From assembly GCF_040530035.1 (NCBI RefSeq), contig NZ_JBEWCD010000001.1, forward strand, positions 124,001-188,000: DNA of 64,000 nucleotides, in the 5' to 3' direction. The DNA is from Roseibium sp. HPY-6 (GTDB lineage: Bacteria > Pseudomonadota > Alphaproteobacteria > Rhizobiales > Stappiaceae). The first letter of the stretch is position 1, and every line of letters begins with the position of its first letter. Shown here piece by piece: positions 48,954 to 58,458 of this stretch. The notes beneath the pieces were generated by a model. It was not told the DNA's origin. It worked only from the letters and a program-made list of their open reading frames with translations, and made no database searches. Both the position numbers and the translations under genes were made by a program.

Positions 48954-49586
48954 ATGTTTCGAACTGGCTGTATTTCTGCCGTTATCGCAGGCATCGCGCT
49001 TTCGGCCCTCGCCGTTGTTCCGGCATCCGCAGCAACGTTTTCTTATCTTTTGGCCGACCACCCCGACAGGGCAATCAAAGCAAGGGATTATGGGATAAGA
49101 CTCGATTCGCTTAGCCCGGATCATTTTTTCAGTTTCGACACCAATGACACAAAACTACATGTCGATACTGTTGCCTCATCAGCATTTATCAACGGGACCG
49201 TTCGCGAAAACGGATCTGGAACCGACACTTGGTTCTTGGCCTACAATCTTTCTAGTGCGCTCACGGTAGATGACCCTGCAAAAGGAACATTCACTGCAGA
49301 TGGCGGCTTTGGTACACTCACAAATCTGAACACTCTTGAAGTGATCAATTTGGTAGGGAAAAGCAATGGCACTGCAGAATTCCTTTTCCTTGACGACGGG
49401 CATCGTCTTCCGACAAGCGACGGGCTTGTAGGACGCGGCTGGCTGCAGGGCATGCCTAGCCCGAACGATTTCCTCTTTACGGCCACAACCGTGGTACCTT
49501 TGCCTGCCGGTATTGCGTTGCTTGCAAGTGCGCTTGGAGCATTTGGGCTTGTCGGTTGGCGGCGGAAAAAAGCGATTGGCGTCTAA
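48954..49586 (+). CDS. VPLPA-CTERM sorting-domain surface protein
   Basis: This 210-residue protein has a signal peptide (about 1-27, ending PASAATF) and a C-terminal sorting signal: VVPLPAGIALLASALGAFG, then LVGWRRKKAIGV, that is, VPLPA, a hydrophobic helix and a basic end. Such proteins are exported and processed by an exosortase and are often linked to exopolysaccharide. The central part is beta-rich with Asp/Asn/Thr/Gly and no known domain. The ATG at 48954 is preceded by GGAG. No exosortase gene is in view, so it must act from elsewhere. Confidence 0.9.
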   Translation: MFRTGCISAVIAGIALSALAVVPASAATFSYLLADHPDRAIKARDYGIRLDSLSPDHFFSFDTNDTKLHVDTVASSAFINGTVRENGSGTDTWFLAYNLSSALTVDDPAKGTFTADGGFGTLTNLNTLEVINLVGKSNGTAEFLFLDDGHRLPTSDGLVGRGWLQGMPSPNDFLFTATTVVPLPAGIALLASALGAFGLVGWRRKKAIGV

Positions 49587-49617
49587 GTAGTCATCTTAGC
49601 AACTGTTTATTGCTTGA

Positions 49618-49647
49618 GAAGCGGCCACACGAGGCCGCTTCTTTTTT
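49618..49647 (+). terminator. Intrinsic terminator of the VPLPA-CTERM gene
   Basis: GAAGCGGCC-ACACGA-GGCCGCTTC followed by TTTTTT, 31 bases after the stop. Confidence 0.95.
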
Positions 49648-50289
49648 GTATCCGTCCGATGGACTAAACCTGCCGACAAGTTTGAATTAATGGCCAATTT
49701 TTCAACTTGAGCGCAGTGTCGACGCCACATGCCTGCGCCACTTCAGTTCGCCGCCGCCAACTCAACATCGTTTGACAAAAAGCTTGGTTTCAGTCGCCGT
49801 TGATTTAGATCGGTTTTTCGATCACCCCTCATTACCGACGAGTTGGTCGTTACCATTTGCATCGCATCCCTCTTTACGAATTTGTCTCTAGGAGCGCGCG
49901 CAGCCGGTCCAGCGCAATTTCTGGAATGGTTGAGAGCGCCACAGTTTCATGTTGTTTCGTGACCGTGGCACAATTCACACGTGCAGGCCAGAGAGGGTCG
50001 ATCTGCGGCACTTTCGTCTTGATATGTCGGGAAAACCCGCTAACGTGACCAAATCGGACCGCTTCGGCACCAGTGTTGCGAGCGACGTTCGACATCAAAA
50101 ACTATCACAATGCAAGAGGTCATAATGACGAGACTCGGTCTAAAATAGACCGATACGCAGACCAAGTTCGGTTCACGTGTCGGTATCAACGTTTCATTCG
50201 TTCCGCCCGCGATCCGAATTCTTGAAAAGACTCTCCGCGCCGGTACGACTTTTTCGCAAATCTCGAACCTAAGACGGAGCACCGGACCG
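49648..50289. other. Gene-free region before the ABC exporter
   Basis: These 640 bases contain only short open frames on both strands, none with a ribosome site or family features. The one clear structure is a palindrome at 50135-50153 (separate entry). Confidence 0.5.
50135..50153. promoter_or_regulatory. Palindrome upstream of the ABC exporter, candidate operator
   Basis: TCGGTCTA-AAA-TAGACCGA is a perfect eight-base inverted repeat with a three-base centre, 137 bases before the ABC exporter start. The form suits a dimeric repressor. No regulator gene lies next to it. Confidence 0.45.
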
Positions 50290-52137
50290 ATGAATGCGGT
50301 CTTTTCTTATCTTGAAAGCATTGTTTCTCCCTTCAAGCAACATGACGGAACACCGCCTCCTTCCGATCTGAGCGCGTTTTACTGGCATTTCGTTCGACAG
50401 ATCTGGAAGCCGCTGGCGTTGCTCATGGCGTTTGGTTTCGTCGTGTCGATCATCGAAGTCGCGATCTTCAACTATCTCGGCCGGATCATCGATTTTCTGA
50501 ACACGACCAGTCCTGATCAACTGCTCACAGATCATGGTGGCGAACTGTTCTGGATGCTGGTGGTCGTCGTGTTGCTGCGCCCGATGTTCGGCGCCGGTCA
50601 CGCGATGATCAAGTTTCAAATCATTGAGCCTGCGATGACCAACCTCATTCGCTGGCAGACGCACAAACACGTGATGGGGCAGTCACTTTCCTACTTCAAC
50701 AACGACTTCGCCGGACGGATCGCAAACAAGATCATTCAAACGGGCCCGTCCTTGCGCGGATCCGTCGTGTCACTGATTGATGCGATCTGGTTCGTCCTGA
50801 TCTATGTCGCGTCGGCAGTCTATCTGTTTGCCGGTGTCGATGCCTGGCTGATCCTGCCACTTGCGGGCTGGATCGTCATTTATGTGGGGCTTCTGAGCTA
50901 CTTCGTTCCGAAGATCAAGGAGCGTTCTGCAGTCATGTCCGAAGCCCGTTCGACCCTGACTGGCCGGATTGTGGACAGCTACACCAACATCCTGACGGTC
51001 AAGCTGTTTGCAGCAGGCCGGAAAGAGGAAGCCTATTCCCGCGAGGCGCTGGAGGACCATACCCGGAAGTTTCACGATATCCTCCGGCCCCTGTCGCTAA
51101 TGGTCATTCTGCTTTGGACCGTGAACGGCCTCTTCATCGCATCCTTGAGCTCGCTCGGGATCGGTTTGTGGCAGAACGGCCTCGTGTCCGTTGGGTCACT
51201 GACGTTGGCGATCACGCTTTCGGTGCGCATCGTCAACATGTCCGCATGGATCATGTGGATTACCACCGACATTTTCGAAAATGTCGGCACTGTCCAGGAA
51301 GGCATGGAGACGATTTCGCAGCCTCACAAGCTGGTGGATCGTGCGAACGCCAAGCCTTTGGCTGTTGCGAATGGCGAGATTGTCTTTGACGGCATCCGCT
51401 TTCACTACGGAAAGGACAAGGGCGTCATAGAAGACCTGTCTTTGCGGATTGAACCTGGCGAAAAGGTTGGCCTGGTTGGACGCTCCGGTGCCGGCAAGTC
51501 GACCCTCGTCAACTTGCTGCTACGCTTCTATGACCTTGAAGGTGGGCGAATCCTGATTGACGGTCAGGACATCGGCGCCGTCACCCAGGACAGCCTGCGG
51601 GCACAGATCGGCATGGTGACCCAGGACACGTCGCTGCTGCATCGTTCGGTGCTTGATAACATCGTCTACGGCCGATCTGGCGCGAGCCGGGAAGACGCTC
51701 TGGAGGCAGCTGCAAGGGCGCACGCAATGTCCTTCATTCCCGAGCTTCAGGACCTGAAGGGGCGGTGTGGACTGGATGCGCATGTCGGTGAGCGTGGTGT
51801 CAAACTTTCCGGCGGCCAGCGTCAGCGGATAGCGATTGCCAGAGTGCTCTTAAAAGATGCGCCGATCCTGGTGCTGGACGAGGCAACGTCAGCCCTCGAT
51901 TCTGAAGTCGAGGCTGCCATTCAGGACAGCCTGTTCGACCTGATGAAGGGAAAGACGGTGATTGCCATCGCCCATCGCCTGTCGACCATCGCTGCGATGG
52001 ATCGATTGATCATCATGGATCAGGGTCAGATCATCGAAGAAGGCTCCCACAAGTCGCTGCTGGAAAAAGGCGGGGTTTATGCGCAGCTTTGGAACCGACA
52101 GTCAGGCGGTTTTCTGGACCCGGCCGCCGCAGCCTAA
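50290..52137 (+). CDS. ABC exporter, fused membrane and ATPase domains
   Basis: The 615-residue half-transporter has a six-helix membrane domain (about 35-325) and a nucleotide-binding domain (about 365-600). Walker A is GRSGAGKST (about 399), the signature is LSGGQRQR, Walker B is ILVLDEATSALDS, and the switch His is in AIAHRLST. As a homodimer it should export a lipid, drug or peptide; the MsbA/multidrug type is the closest broad group. The start ATG follows GACGGAG. No partner genes flank it, and the substrate cannot be inferred. Confidence 0.94.
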   Translation: MNAVFSYLESIVSPFKQHDGTPPPSDLSAFYWHFVRQIWKPLALLMAFGFVVSIIEVAIFNYLGRIIDFLNTTSPDQLLTDHGGELFWMLVVVVLLRPMFGAGHAMIKFQIIEPAMTNLIRWQTHKHVMGQSLSYFNNDFAGRIANKIIQTGPSLRGSVVSLIDAIWFVLIYVASAVYLFAGVDAWLILPLAGWIVIYVGLLSYFVPKIKERSAVMSEARSTLTGRIVDSYTNILTVKLFAAGRKEEAYSREALEDHTRKFHDILRPLSLMVILLWTVNGLFIASLSSLGIGLWQNGLVSVGSLTLAITLSVRIVNMSAWIMWITTDIFENVGTVQEGMETISQPHKLVDRANAKPLAVANGEIVFDGIRFHYGKDKGVIEDLSLRIEPGEKVGLVGRSGAGKSTLVNLLLRFYDLEGGRILIDGQDIGAVTQDSLRAQIGMVTQDTSLLHRSVLDNIVYGRSGASREDALEAAARAHAMSFIPELQDLKGRCGLDAHVGERGVKLSGGQRQRIAIARVLLKDAPILVLDEATSALDSEVEAAIQDSLFDLMKGKTVIAIAHRLSTIAAMDRLIIMDQGQIIEEGSHKSLLEKGGVYAQLWNRQSGGFLDPAAAA

Positions 52138-52433
52138 GATAAATCACAAGATCACTCGGTCTTGCGGTTTGCCTCACGCCAACGGGTTGGTGCATTCGCG
52201 TCCCGTGAAGGTCAAGCGACTGTCGCGGGACGCACACCAGACGAAATTTACCCTGACCTCTTTCACACGGAGGCCTGCGGCCGGGTAACGGGTGCTCAAT
52301 AGCCAATGCGCATGGACGACCCTGTCCTGAAGAGCGCCACATTCCGAACGCGCGGGTTTCGTTTCGGGGTCTTGTACTTTAACCTGTCATCAACGACAGA
52401 ATTCTTCAACGTTTTCAATAGGCAGAAGCAAAG

Positions 52434-53432
52434 ATGGAAAAACGCAAATTGGGTGCGAACGGACCCGAAATCAGCGCAATTGGATATGGCGCAATGTCTT
52501 TCACCGACATGTATGGGCCGACCAACGAAGCTGAAAGCCACGCTGTCCTGAATGCCTGTCGGGATCTGGGGGTCACCCATCTCGATACCGCAAATATCTA
52601 CGGCATGGGGAAATCGGAGAACGCGATCGGTTCCTATCTGAGGGCCAATCCCGCTGCCCGTGACGAGTTTATCATCGCGACAAAGGCAACCATCACCAAA
52701 GACCAGGACGGCAACCGGGTCTTCGACAATTCCGCCGAACATCTTGAAGCGGAACTGGACAAGTCCCTCGAGCGGCTTGGGCTGGACCATGTCGACCTGT
52801 TTTATGCACACCGCCGCGACACCCGCTTCACACCGGAAGAAACAGCGCAAAATCTTGGGCGGCTTGTCGAAAAGGGTAAAACGCGTGCAATTGGTTTGTC
52901 GGAAATTGCCCCTTCGACACTTCGTCGTGCGATGAAGGCATTCCCAATCGCTGCCGTGCAATCGGAGTATTCACTCTCCACCAGAGCGCCGGACCTCGGA
53001 CTGGTTCAGACGTGTGCGGAACTCGGTGTTGCAATGGTCGCTTTTTCGCCTGTTGGCCGATCGTTGCTGACAGACAATCCCATCCCGCGTGAACGTATCC
53101 CTGACCTGCCGTTCCTTGCAGCAAACCCTCGCTTCATGGAACCGAATCTGAGCGAAAACCTGCGCATCATGGAGGGCTTTCGAACCCTTGCAGCAGAGAT
53201 GGGAACGTCGGCAGCCGGATTGGCAAATGCCTGGTTGCTCTCGCGCGGATCCCACGTGATCCCTATCCCCGGAACCCGATCGGTCGGCCATTTGCGCGAA
53301 TGCGTCTCCGGCGCGGACATCAAGCTCTCCGAAACCGATCTTCAGCGTATCGAGGAGGTGCTTCCGGTCGGCTGGGCACACGGGGACCGGTACTCGGTTG
53401 CGCAATGGATCGGTCCGGAACGCTACTGCTGA
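52434..53432 (+). CDS. Aldo/keto reductase
   Basis: The 332-residue protein is an NADPH-dependent aldo/keto reductase with a TIM barrel. The catalytic tetrad is visible: Asp and Tyr in LDTANIYGMGKSE (about 49 and 54), Lys in IIATKATI and His in LFYAHRRD. The cofactor region near the C-terminus reads PIPGTRSVGHLRE. The opening MEKRKLGANGPEISAIGYGAM is typical of the AKR13-like group. The ribosome site is weak (AGAAGCAAAG). It stands alone and is convergent with the anti-sigma gene. Confidence 0.93.
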   Translation: MEKRKLGANGPEISAIGYGAMSFTDMYGPTNEAESHAVLNACRDLGVTHLDTANIYGMGKSENAIGSYLRANPAARDEFIIATKATITKDQDGNRVFDNSAEHLEAELDKSLERLGLDHVDLFYAHRRDTRFTPEETAQNLGRLVEKGKTRAIGLSEIAPSTLRRAMKAFPIAAVQSEYSLSTRAPDLGLVQTCAELGVAMVAFSPVGRSLLTDNPIPRERIPDLPFLAANPRFMEPNLSENLRIMEGFRTLAAEMGTSAAGLANAWLLSRGSHVIPIPGTRSVGHLRECVSGADIKLSETDLQRIEEVLPVGWAHGDRYSVAQWIGPERYC

Positions 53433-53495
53433 GAAGGCCTTTGCAAATATCAAATGGGCTTTTTCAAGGTCGCCGCCTGCACAATGCCGACACTG

Positions 53496-54239
53496 TCAGA
53501 GCACGGCTTTGAGCTGATCCGCGATCCGGCCGGTCCTGGAAAGGTCCTCTCCGCCAACGAAAATAAAGCGAAAGTCGCCGTCCTGCCAGGCTGTAGTGGC
53601 AAGTCCGTGCAACATCTCCGAGGTCGCATCGCTTCGTTCATCACCCTCACTTCCCGTGGTGATGCACAGCGCATAGGGCTTGCCGTCGCCATCCGTGTAA
53701 ACGATCTGAATAAGCGGGGCGTCGTCAAGCCCGAGCACCTGCACCCTGGCGAGCTTCAGCGAGGACGGCGCTTCCAGTGCTGACAGGTCGAGCGGACGGC
53801 CGAGTGAATTGGCGGCGGCTCCGATCTGACGAGACAAGGCGTCAGTCGATGCCGTGGTCAACCGAACCGTGTCGGCAACGTACAGCGACTGATATTGAGC
53901 AACGCGGCCGCGCCAGTCGTCGGCTCTGGGTGCGCCGAGCCACATCGCTCCGGCACCGAGTGTAACACCAAGAACCAAAACCGCGGCAAGCCTTGCAAGA
54001 TGGCGGTTGTCACGTCTGCTTTGCCGTGGCGCAAGAGCCGCATCTTCAATGCGCCTCAAAACCTGATCCCCCGGCAACGCCATCATGGCATCGCGCACCG
54101 GACCAGCGACCGGATCGAGGGCCATAACGCGGCTTTCCAGATCCTGATCAACGCGCATTGTCTGCTCTATTTCGCCAGCGCGCCGGTCATCCAGCTCTCC
54201 ATTCAGAAAGGCCAGAAGCTCTTGATCCGAATAGGTCAT
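53496..54239 (-). CDS. Anti-sigma factor, membrane-anchored
   Basis: The protein should hold the ECF sigma factor at the membrane until a signal arrives. The 247 residues comprise a cytoplasmic anti-sigma domain (about 1-75, DQELLAFLNGELDDRRAGEIE), a transmembrane helix (about 82-101, ARLAAVLVLGVTLGAGAMWL) and a periplasmic domain of about 140 residues. It lacks the HxxxCxxC zinc motif, so it is not a zinc-type redox sensor of that kind. Its start overlaps the sigma stop by four bases, a standard sigma/anti-sigma coupling. Confidence 0.9.
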   Translation of the reverse strand: MTYSDQELLAFLNGELDDRRAGEIEQTMRVDQDLESRVMALDPVAGPVRDAMMALPGDQVLRRIEDAALAPRQSRRDNRHLARLAAVLVLGVTLGAGAMWLGAPRADDWRGRVAQYQSLYVADTVRLTTASTDALSRQIGAAANSLGRPLDLSALEAPSSLKLARVQVLGLDDAPLIQIVYTDGDGKPYALCITTGSEGDERSDATSEMLHGLATTAWQDGDFRFIFVGGEDLSRTGRIADQLKAVL

Positions 54240-54754
54240 TTCTGCTCCTTTCTGCTTTCTCCAAGTTTCACGTCTGCGTATTTTCTCAAGACTTTTCGCG
54301 CTGCATGCAGGCGGCTCATCACGGTTCCGATCGGAACGTCCAGAATGACGGCCGCTTCCGAGTAAGTGAATTGCTGAACGAATACCAGCTCCACCACGCT
54401 ACGTTGCGCGTCGGGCAACGCCATCACTTTCGAAATAATCTCTTTGGCAAATAGGTTCTGCTCAATCCCGGGTGCAACATCAGGCAACTGGTCGATATCG
54501 ACTGTTGCAAAAGCCTTGTCTTGCCGACTTGCGCGGCTGCGCAGTTCGTTCAACCAAATCGACCGGCAGATTTGAAGGCACCAACCTTCAAAGCTGCCAG
54601 CTGAACGAAACTGATCCGCTTTCTCAACGGCGCGCAAACACGTCGACTGGGACAGGTCGTTTGTCATTTCAATGTCGCCCGTCAAGCTGAGCGCAAAGCG
54701 CCAGATCGATGGCAATGCCCTTGGCAACATATCCCTGACTGAGCGTGGTTTCAT
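54236..54754 (-). CDS. ECF-type RNA polymerase sigma factor
   Basis: The 172-residue protein has sigma region 2 (about 10-75, IWRFALSLTGDIEMTNDLSQSTCLRAVEKADQF in parts, FEGWCLQICRSIWLNELR) and region 4 with a helix-turn-helix (about 110-160, LPDAQRSVVELVFVQQFTYSEAAVILDVPIGTVMSRLHAAR in parts). There is no region 1 or 3, as in group 4 sigma factors. It sits between the DUF4399 gene and its anti-sigma. Target promoters could not be found by eye. Confidence 0.93.
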   Translation of the reverse strand: MKPRSVRDMLPRALPSIWRFALSLTGDIEMTNDLSQSTCLRAVEKADQFRSAGSFEGWCLQICRSIWLNELRSRASRQDKAFATVDIDQLPDVAPGIEQNLFAKEIISKVMALPDAQRSVVELVFVQQFTYSEAAVILDVPIGTVMSRLHAARKVLRKYADVKLGESRKEQK

Positions 54755-54805
54755 ATCATTTCCCTGCCAGCCGGCGGCGCGGCGGCCGCCGGCACATGCC
54801 GGATC

Positions 54806-55249
54806 CTATTCCACCGTGATGGTGATGACATCCGAATAGATCGGAGGATCATGCGGAACATGATTGAGGTCGCCAAGGACAAGTTGCAGCGTGTGGGTTC
54901 CAGGCGCCAATTCGACCATCGCTTCGGTCTGGCCTCCACCATAGTGAATGTGGTTCTCGTCTGCCGGTATGTTGTAGATGAACTCATCGGCACCGTCTTC
55001 ACCCTCACCAATCGGGGGGCGGTTGACCAAAAGATGGTGATGGCCGGTGTTTTCCTTTTCAACTCCCGCCGGAGCAACGCCCATACCTGACAAGCCGAAG
55101 ACGACTTTCACAGGACCGGACACCTTGGCCCCGTCCTCAAGATTGACAAAATAGACTTTGGCGTCTGGATTGGCCGGCGTGTCACCGGCAAGAACCGGCG
55201 TTCCGAACATGCCCAGGGCAATCACCATCGGTGCAACAGCAAATTTCAT
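54806..55249 (-). CDS. DUF4399 family exported protein
   Basis: DUF4399 proteins are small exported proteins of unknown function. This 147-residue example has a signal peptide (about 1-21, ending VLAG), then AKVYFVNLEDGAKVSGPVKVVFGL, a His-rich segment GHHHLLVNRPP, NENHIHYGGGQTEA-like DENHIHYGGGQTEA and the end SDVITITVE. The histidines suggest metal binding, but this is unproven. It lies just upstream of the ECF sigma gene on the same strand and is a likely member of the same transcript or regulon. Confidence 0.9.
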   Translation of the reverse strand: MKFAVAPMVIALGMFGTPVLAGDTPANPDAKVYFVNLEDGAKVSGPVKVVFGLSGMGVAPAGVEKENTGHHHLLVNRPPIGEGEDGADEFIYNIPADENHIHYGGGQTEAMVELAPGTHTLQLVLGDLNHVPHDPPIYSDVITITVE

Positions 55250-55371
55250 AATAACTTTCCTCCCGTTTTCCAGCGATGCCCTGTAGACACACGGAAACTG
55301 AAATTATTCATCTCTTCGAAAAACTTTTTTTGCGGCATCTTTTTCGGGGTCGGGATTCGACGCCTCCAGCA

Positions 55372-55932
55372 CTAATAAAATGCAGCTCCGCCAGGCCGGA
55401 TGGACATGAGCAACGCCCGTTCCGGCCATGTTTCGCGTCCGCCGCGCGCGCGTATTTCGACAAGTTGAGCGCGCGCAGCTTTCAGATTGCCTTTTTCAGC
55501 AAGCCCCATTCCAAGGTAGGCCCGGGCGGATAGATTATCCGGGTTCGCCGCGAGTGCCAGAGCGTAGTAGTGTTCCGCTGCCGGCCAGTCTCCGGACTTG
55601 CGTGCAATGTAACCGCGATAAGTCAACACGACGGTGTCCGATTTATCCGTCATCGCGTCGAGCGCCAGCCCTGCGGCGACGTATCTTCCGGCGTAGGCAA
55701 GTTCCCGGGCAGCTCGATAGCGATCCAGATCGTTGAAGGAACGTGCGTCCAGATCAATGCATTTTTTGGTCTTCTCGTCCCAGGCTTTACCGTCCGGACA
55801 CTGCTGCGACGTTGGCGTGGGTTCGGGTGGTGTGGTTTCCCAGTCCCCGGGGTCAACCGCGTGCGCGGACCCGAGCATGACCGCAAAAAACAGAACCGCG
55901 ACAAAGACTTTCAACAGCGGGATCCTTCGCAA
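55372..55932 (-). CDS. Exported TPR protein
   Basis: The 186-residue protein has a signal peptide (residues about 1-25, ending GSAHA), a short Pro/Thr linker with a Cys pair (about 45 and 58, CPDGKAWDEKTKKC) and TPR repeats (about 70-165: RAARELAYAGRYVAAGLALD, YRGYIARKSGDWPAAEHYYAL, AYLGMGLAEKGNLKAARAQL). The start is TTG at 55932; another TTG at 55914 with AAGGAT upstream would give a shorter signal peptide. It precedes the DUF4399 gene on the same strand by 122 bases and could be the first gene of that cluster. TPRs imply a protein partner. Confidence 0.82.
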   Translation of the reverse strand: MRRIPLLKVFVAVLFFAVMLGSAHAVDPGDWETTPPEPTPTSQQCPDGKAWDEKTKKCIDLDARSFNDLDRYRAARELAYAGRYVAAGLALDAMTDKSDTVVLTYRGYIARKSGDWPAAEHYYALALAANPDNLSARAYLGMGLAEKGNLKAARAQLVEIRARGGRETWPERALLMSIRPGGAAFY

Positions 55933-56035
55933 ATACCATGTTCATCTCGGTCTCTAATTGATACCCGCACTGCCAGAGTCAACTCAAATCACACTCCGGT
56001 TTGCGCTTAATGACAGCTCTGGTCTCCACCGCACG

Positions 56036-57217
56036 CTACGAAAGATTCTCAACGATGACGGCAATACCCTGCCCACCACCGATACACATGGTTGCGGCGC
56101 CAAGCGATTTTCCGGTTCTGCCGAGCTCATAAACAAGTTTCGTCATCAGGATCGCGCCTGTAGCACCAATCGGATGCCCGAGCGCAACCGCGCCACCATT
56201 CGGGTTGACCTTCTCTGCCGGAAGCCCGAGCAGATCGTTGACCGCGCAAGCCTGTGCCGCAAATGCTTCGTTGGATTCAACAATATCCAGGTCTTGCGCC
56301 GTGACGTTTGCTCTTTTCATCGCGATCTGCATGGCGGGAACCGGGCCAATTCCCATGACGGCCGGGTCGACACCGGCAACACCGTAAGAGCGGACCTTTG
56401 CGAGCGGCTTCACACCAAGCTCCGCGGCCTTTTGCGCAGACAACAGGATAACCGCCGCCGCACCATCATTGAGACCCGAGGCATTGCCCGCTGTCACCAT
56501 CCCGTCGCGTTTGAAGACAGGGCGAAGTCCAGACATATCCTCGATCTTGGCCTCAGGGCGTACATGCTCATCCGTATCGAAGACTTTTTCCTTGCCGCGC
56601 CGGCCCACCGTGAGCGGAACGATCTGATCCTTGAAGCGTCCTTCGCGAATGGCCTCACTCGCACGGCGATGGCTTTCAACGGCAAACTCGTCCTGCCGTG
56701 CCCGCGTGATGTCATAGCGTTCAGCAACATTCTCGGCTGTCACACCCATATGGCCTATTCCAAACGGGTCGTGCAGCGCGCCGATCATCATGTCGACAAC
56801 CTGCGCATCGGCCATGCGCTGACCCCAGCGTGCTCCGGGCACCTGGTAACCGGCGCGGCTCATGTTTTCGGCGCCGCCCACAAGTGCCACGTCTCCGTCT
56901 TCCATGGATATCGCCTGGACAGCCGACACGATGGCCTGAAGACCGCTGCCGCATAGCCGGTTCATCGTCAGTGCGGGCGCATGATCGGGCACGCCGGCCT
57001 GGCGCGCAGCGACGCGGGACAGATACATGTCTCGCGGTTCCGTATGGATCACGTTGCCAAAGAAGGCCTGATCAACCTGTTCTGCCTCAATCCCGGCCCG
57101 TTCAATCGCGGATTTCGCAACCGTCGTTGCAAGATCACATGGCGGCGTGTCTTTAAGTGCGCCTCCAAAGCTGCCAACAGCTGTACGTGCAGCACTTGCT
57201 ATGACGATCTCTTTCAT
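56036..57217 (-). CDS. Acetyl-CoA C-acetyltransferase (thiolase)
   Basis: Thiolases condense two acetyl-CoA to acetoacetyl-CoA or run the reverse reaction. The 393-residue protein has MKEIVIASAARTAVGSFGGA at the start, the acyl-enzyme Cys in NRLCGSGLQA (near 88), GGAENMSRAGY, the His in GGAVALGHPIGATGA (near 350) and the proton-donor Cys in MCIGGGQGIA (near 380). The ATG at 57217 follows AGGAACC and starts the conserved sequence; the frame is open to 57259. No phbB or other PHB gene is adjacent. The biosynthetic (PhaA/AtoB) type is the most likely. Confidence 0.94.
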   Translation of the reverse strand: MKEIVIASAARTAVGSFGGALKDTPPCDLATTVAKSAIERAGIEAEQVDQAFFGNVIHTEPRDMYLSRVAARQAGVPDHAPALTMNRLCGSGLQAIVSAVQAISMEDGDVALVGGAENMSRAGYQVPGARWGQRMADAQVVDMMIGALHDPFGIGHMGVTAENVAERYDITRARQDEFAVESHRRASEAIREGRFKDQIVPLTVGRRGKEKVFDTDEHVRPEAKIEDMSGLRPVFKRDGMVTAGNASGLNDGAAAVILLSAQKAAELGVKPLAKVRSYGVAGVDPAVMGIGPVPAMQIAMKRANVTAQDLDIVESNEAFAAQACAVNDLLGLPAEKVNPNGGAVALGHPIGATGAILMTKLVYELGRTGKSLGAATMCIGGGQGIAVIVENLS

Positions 57218-57360
57218 CAGTCCGGTTCCTTTTTGTTCCGGGCGCTCTGCCGAAAACACAGCCCGCCCCGGTCATATGCTATCTTTGCCATTGCAATGTG
57301 CCCCGGACCGCGAGCGCACGCAATTTGGCCAAACAGCCAGTCAATCCGAGCGGAGGCGTG

Positions 57361-58350
57361 TCAAATCGTGAGTATGACAGATCCGGCTCGATCCCCGGCC
57401 GCGATCATATCGTGCGCCGAAGCACATTCTTCGAGAGGCAGAACTTTGGAAATCCGAATGTCGAGCGCTTCTTTCTCCAGAAGCGTCGTGAGGTTTTCGA
57501 CGGCGGCCAAGCGCTCTGCAGCCGACAGGAGGTAAACCAGAACCAGGTCGATTGTGACCGCTTTGAACATCAGGGGATAAAACGGCAGAACAGGTGTCAT
57601 CTCCCTGGCCGAGCCGAAGGCCGCAATGGTTCCCCTTTCGGCAATGACCTTGGTGTTCGTCTCGACATTCTTGCCGAACTCCACCTCAACGATGCGATCA
57701 ACCGGAGAACCTGAGGTCGCGTTCAGAATCTGATCTGCCAGATCATTGTCGGAATAGTCGAAGACATGTTCAGCGCCTGCCTCGCGCGCAGCTTTTTGTC
57801 CGTCTTCGCCTCGCGCCGTGGCAAGAACCCTGGCCCCGAAGGCAACCGCTACCTGAATAGCAAGGCGGCCGACTGTCCCTGCCCCGCCGCTCACAAGAAC
57901 GGTCCTGCCCTCAACAGTGCCGCCGCCAAGAACGGAATGACACGCCGTGAGACCTGGTATTCCGAGGACTGCGCCATCTTCAAAACTGACATGGTCCGGC
58001 AGTTTGACGGCTTGTTCCGAGGGCAGCGCAATACACTCTGCAGCAGTGCCGAAGGCGCGCTGCCATTGGCCGTTCCAGATCCAGACCCTTTCGCCGATCC
58101 GGCTTTGCGTAACGCCCTTCCCGACCGCTTCGATCACGCCCGCTCCGTCACTGTGCGGCACAATCGTTGGAAACGGCGGCTCGGAGACACCCGGACGACC
58201 GCCTGCGCGCGCGCGGATATCCGATGGATTGACGCCCGACGTCCTGATCCGCACGAGCACCTCGCCCTCGGCCGCTTGCGGAACCGCAAGGTCCTCCAGT
58301 TTCAGAACGTCCTTTGCCGCTCCGAAGCGGCTATATGTGATGGCACGCAT
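57361..58350 (-). CDS. Zinc-independent NADPH:quinone oxidoreductase
   Basis: The 329-residue protein belongs to the quinone oxidoreductase (zeta-crystallin) branch of the medium-chain dehydrogenases, which reduce quinones or enones with NADPH. Typical segments are MRAITYSRFGAAKDVLKLED, VRIRTSGVNPSDIRAR, PHSDGAGVIEAVGKGV and the NADPH loop VSGGAGTVGRLAIQVA. The structural zinc cysteines are absent. I start at the ATG at 58350, with GGGAG upstream; the frame is open to 58470. It lies 143 bases upstream of the thiolase gene on the same strand. Confidence 0.92.
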   Translation of the reverse strand: MRAITYSRFGAAKDVLKLEDLAVPQAAEGEVLVRIRTSGVNPSDIRARAGGRPGVSEPPFPTIVPHSDGAGVIEAVGKGVTQSRIGERVWIWNGQWQRAFGTAAECIALPSEQAVKLPDHVSFEDGAVLGIPGLTACHSVLGGGTVEGRTVLVSGGAGTVGRLAIQVAVAFGARVLATARGEDGQKAAREAGAEHVFDYSDNDLADQILNATSGSPVDRIVEVEFGKNVETNTKVIAERGTIAAFGSAREMTPVLPFYPLMFKAVTIDLVLVYLLSAAERLAAVENLTTLLEKEALDIRISKVLPLEECASAHDMIAAGDRAGSVILTI

Positions 58351-58458
58351 TTTTTGTCTCCCGAGATGAGCGAGATCTTTCGGGCAATTTTGATCGCCTG
58401 CCAAGACCTGATTTACAGAGTGGTTCGAAAACATCCTGCAATCAGCACAAAACCGACG

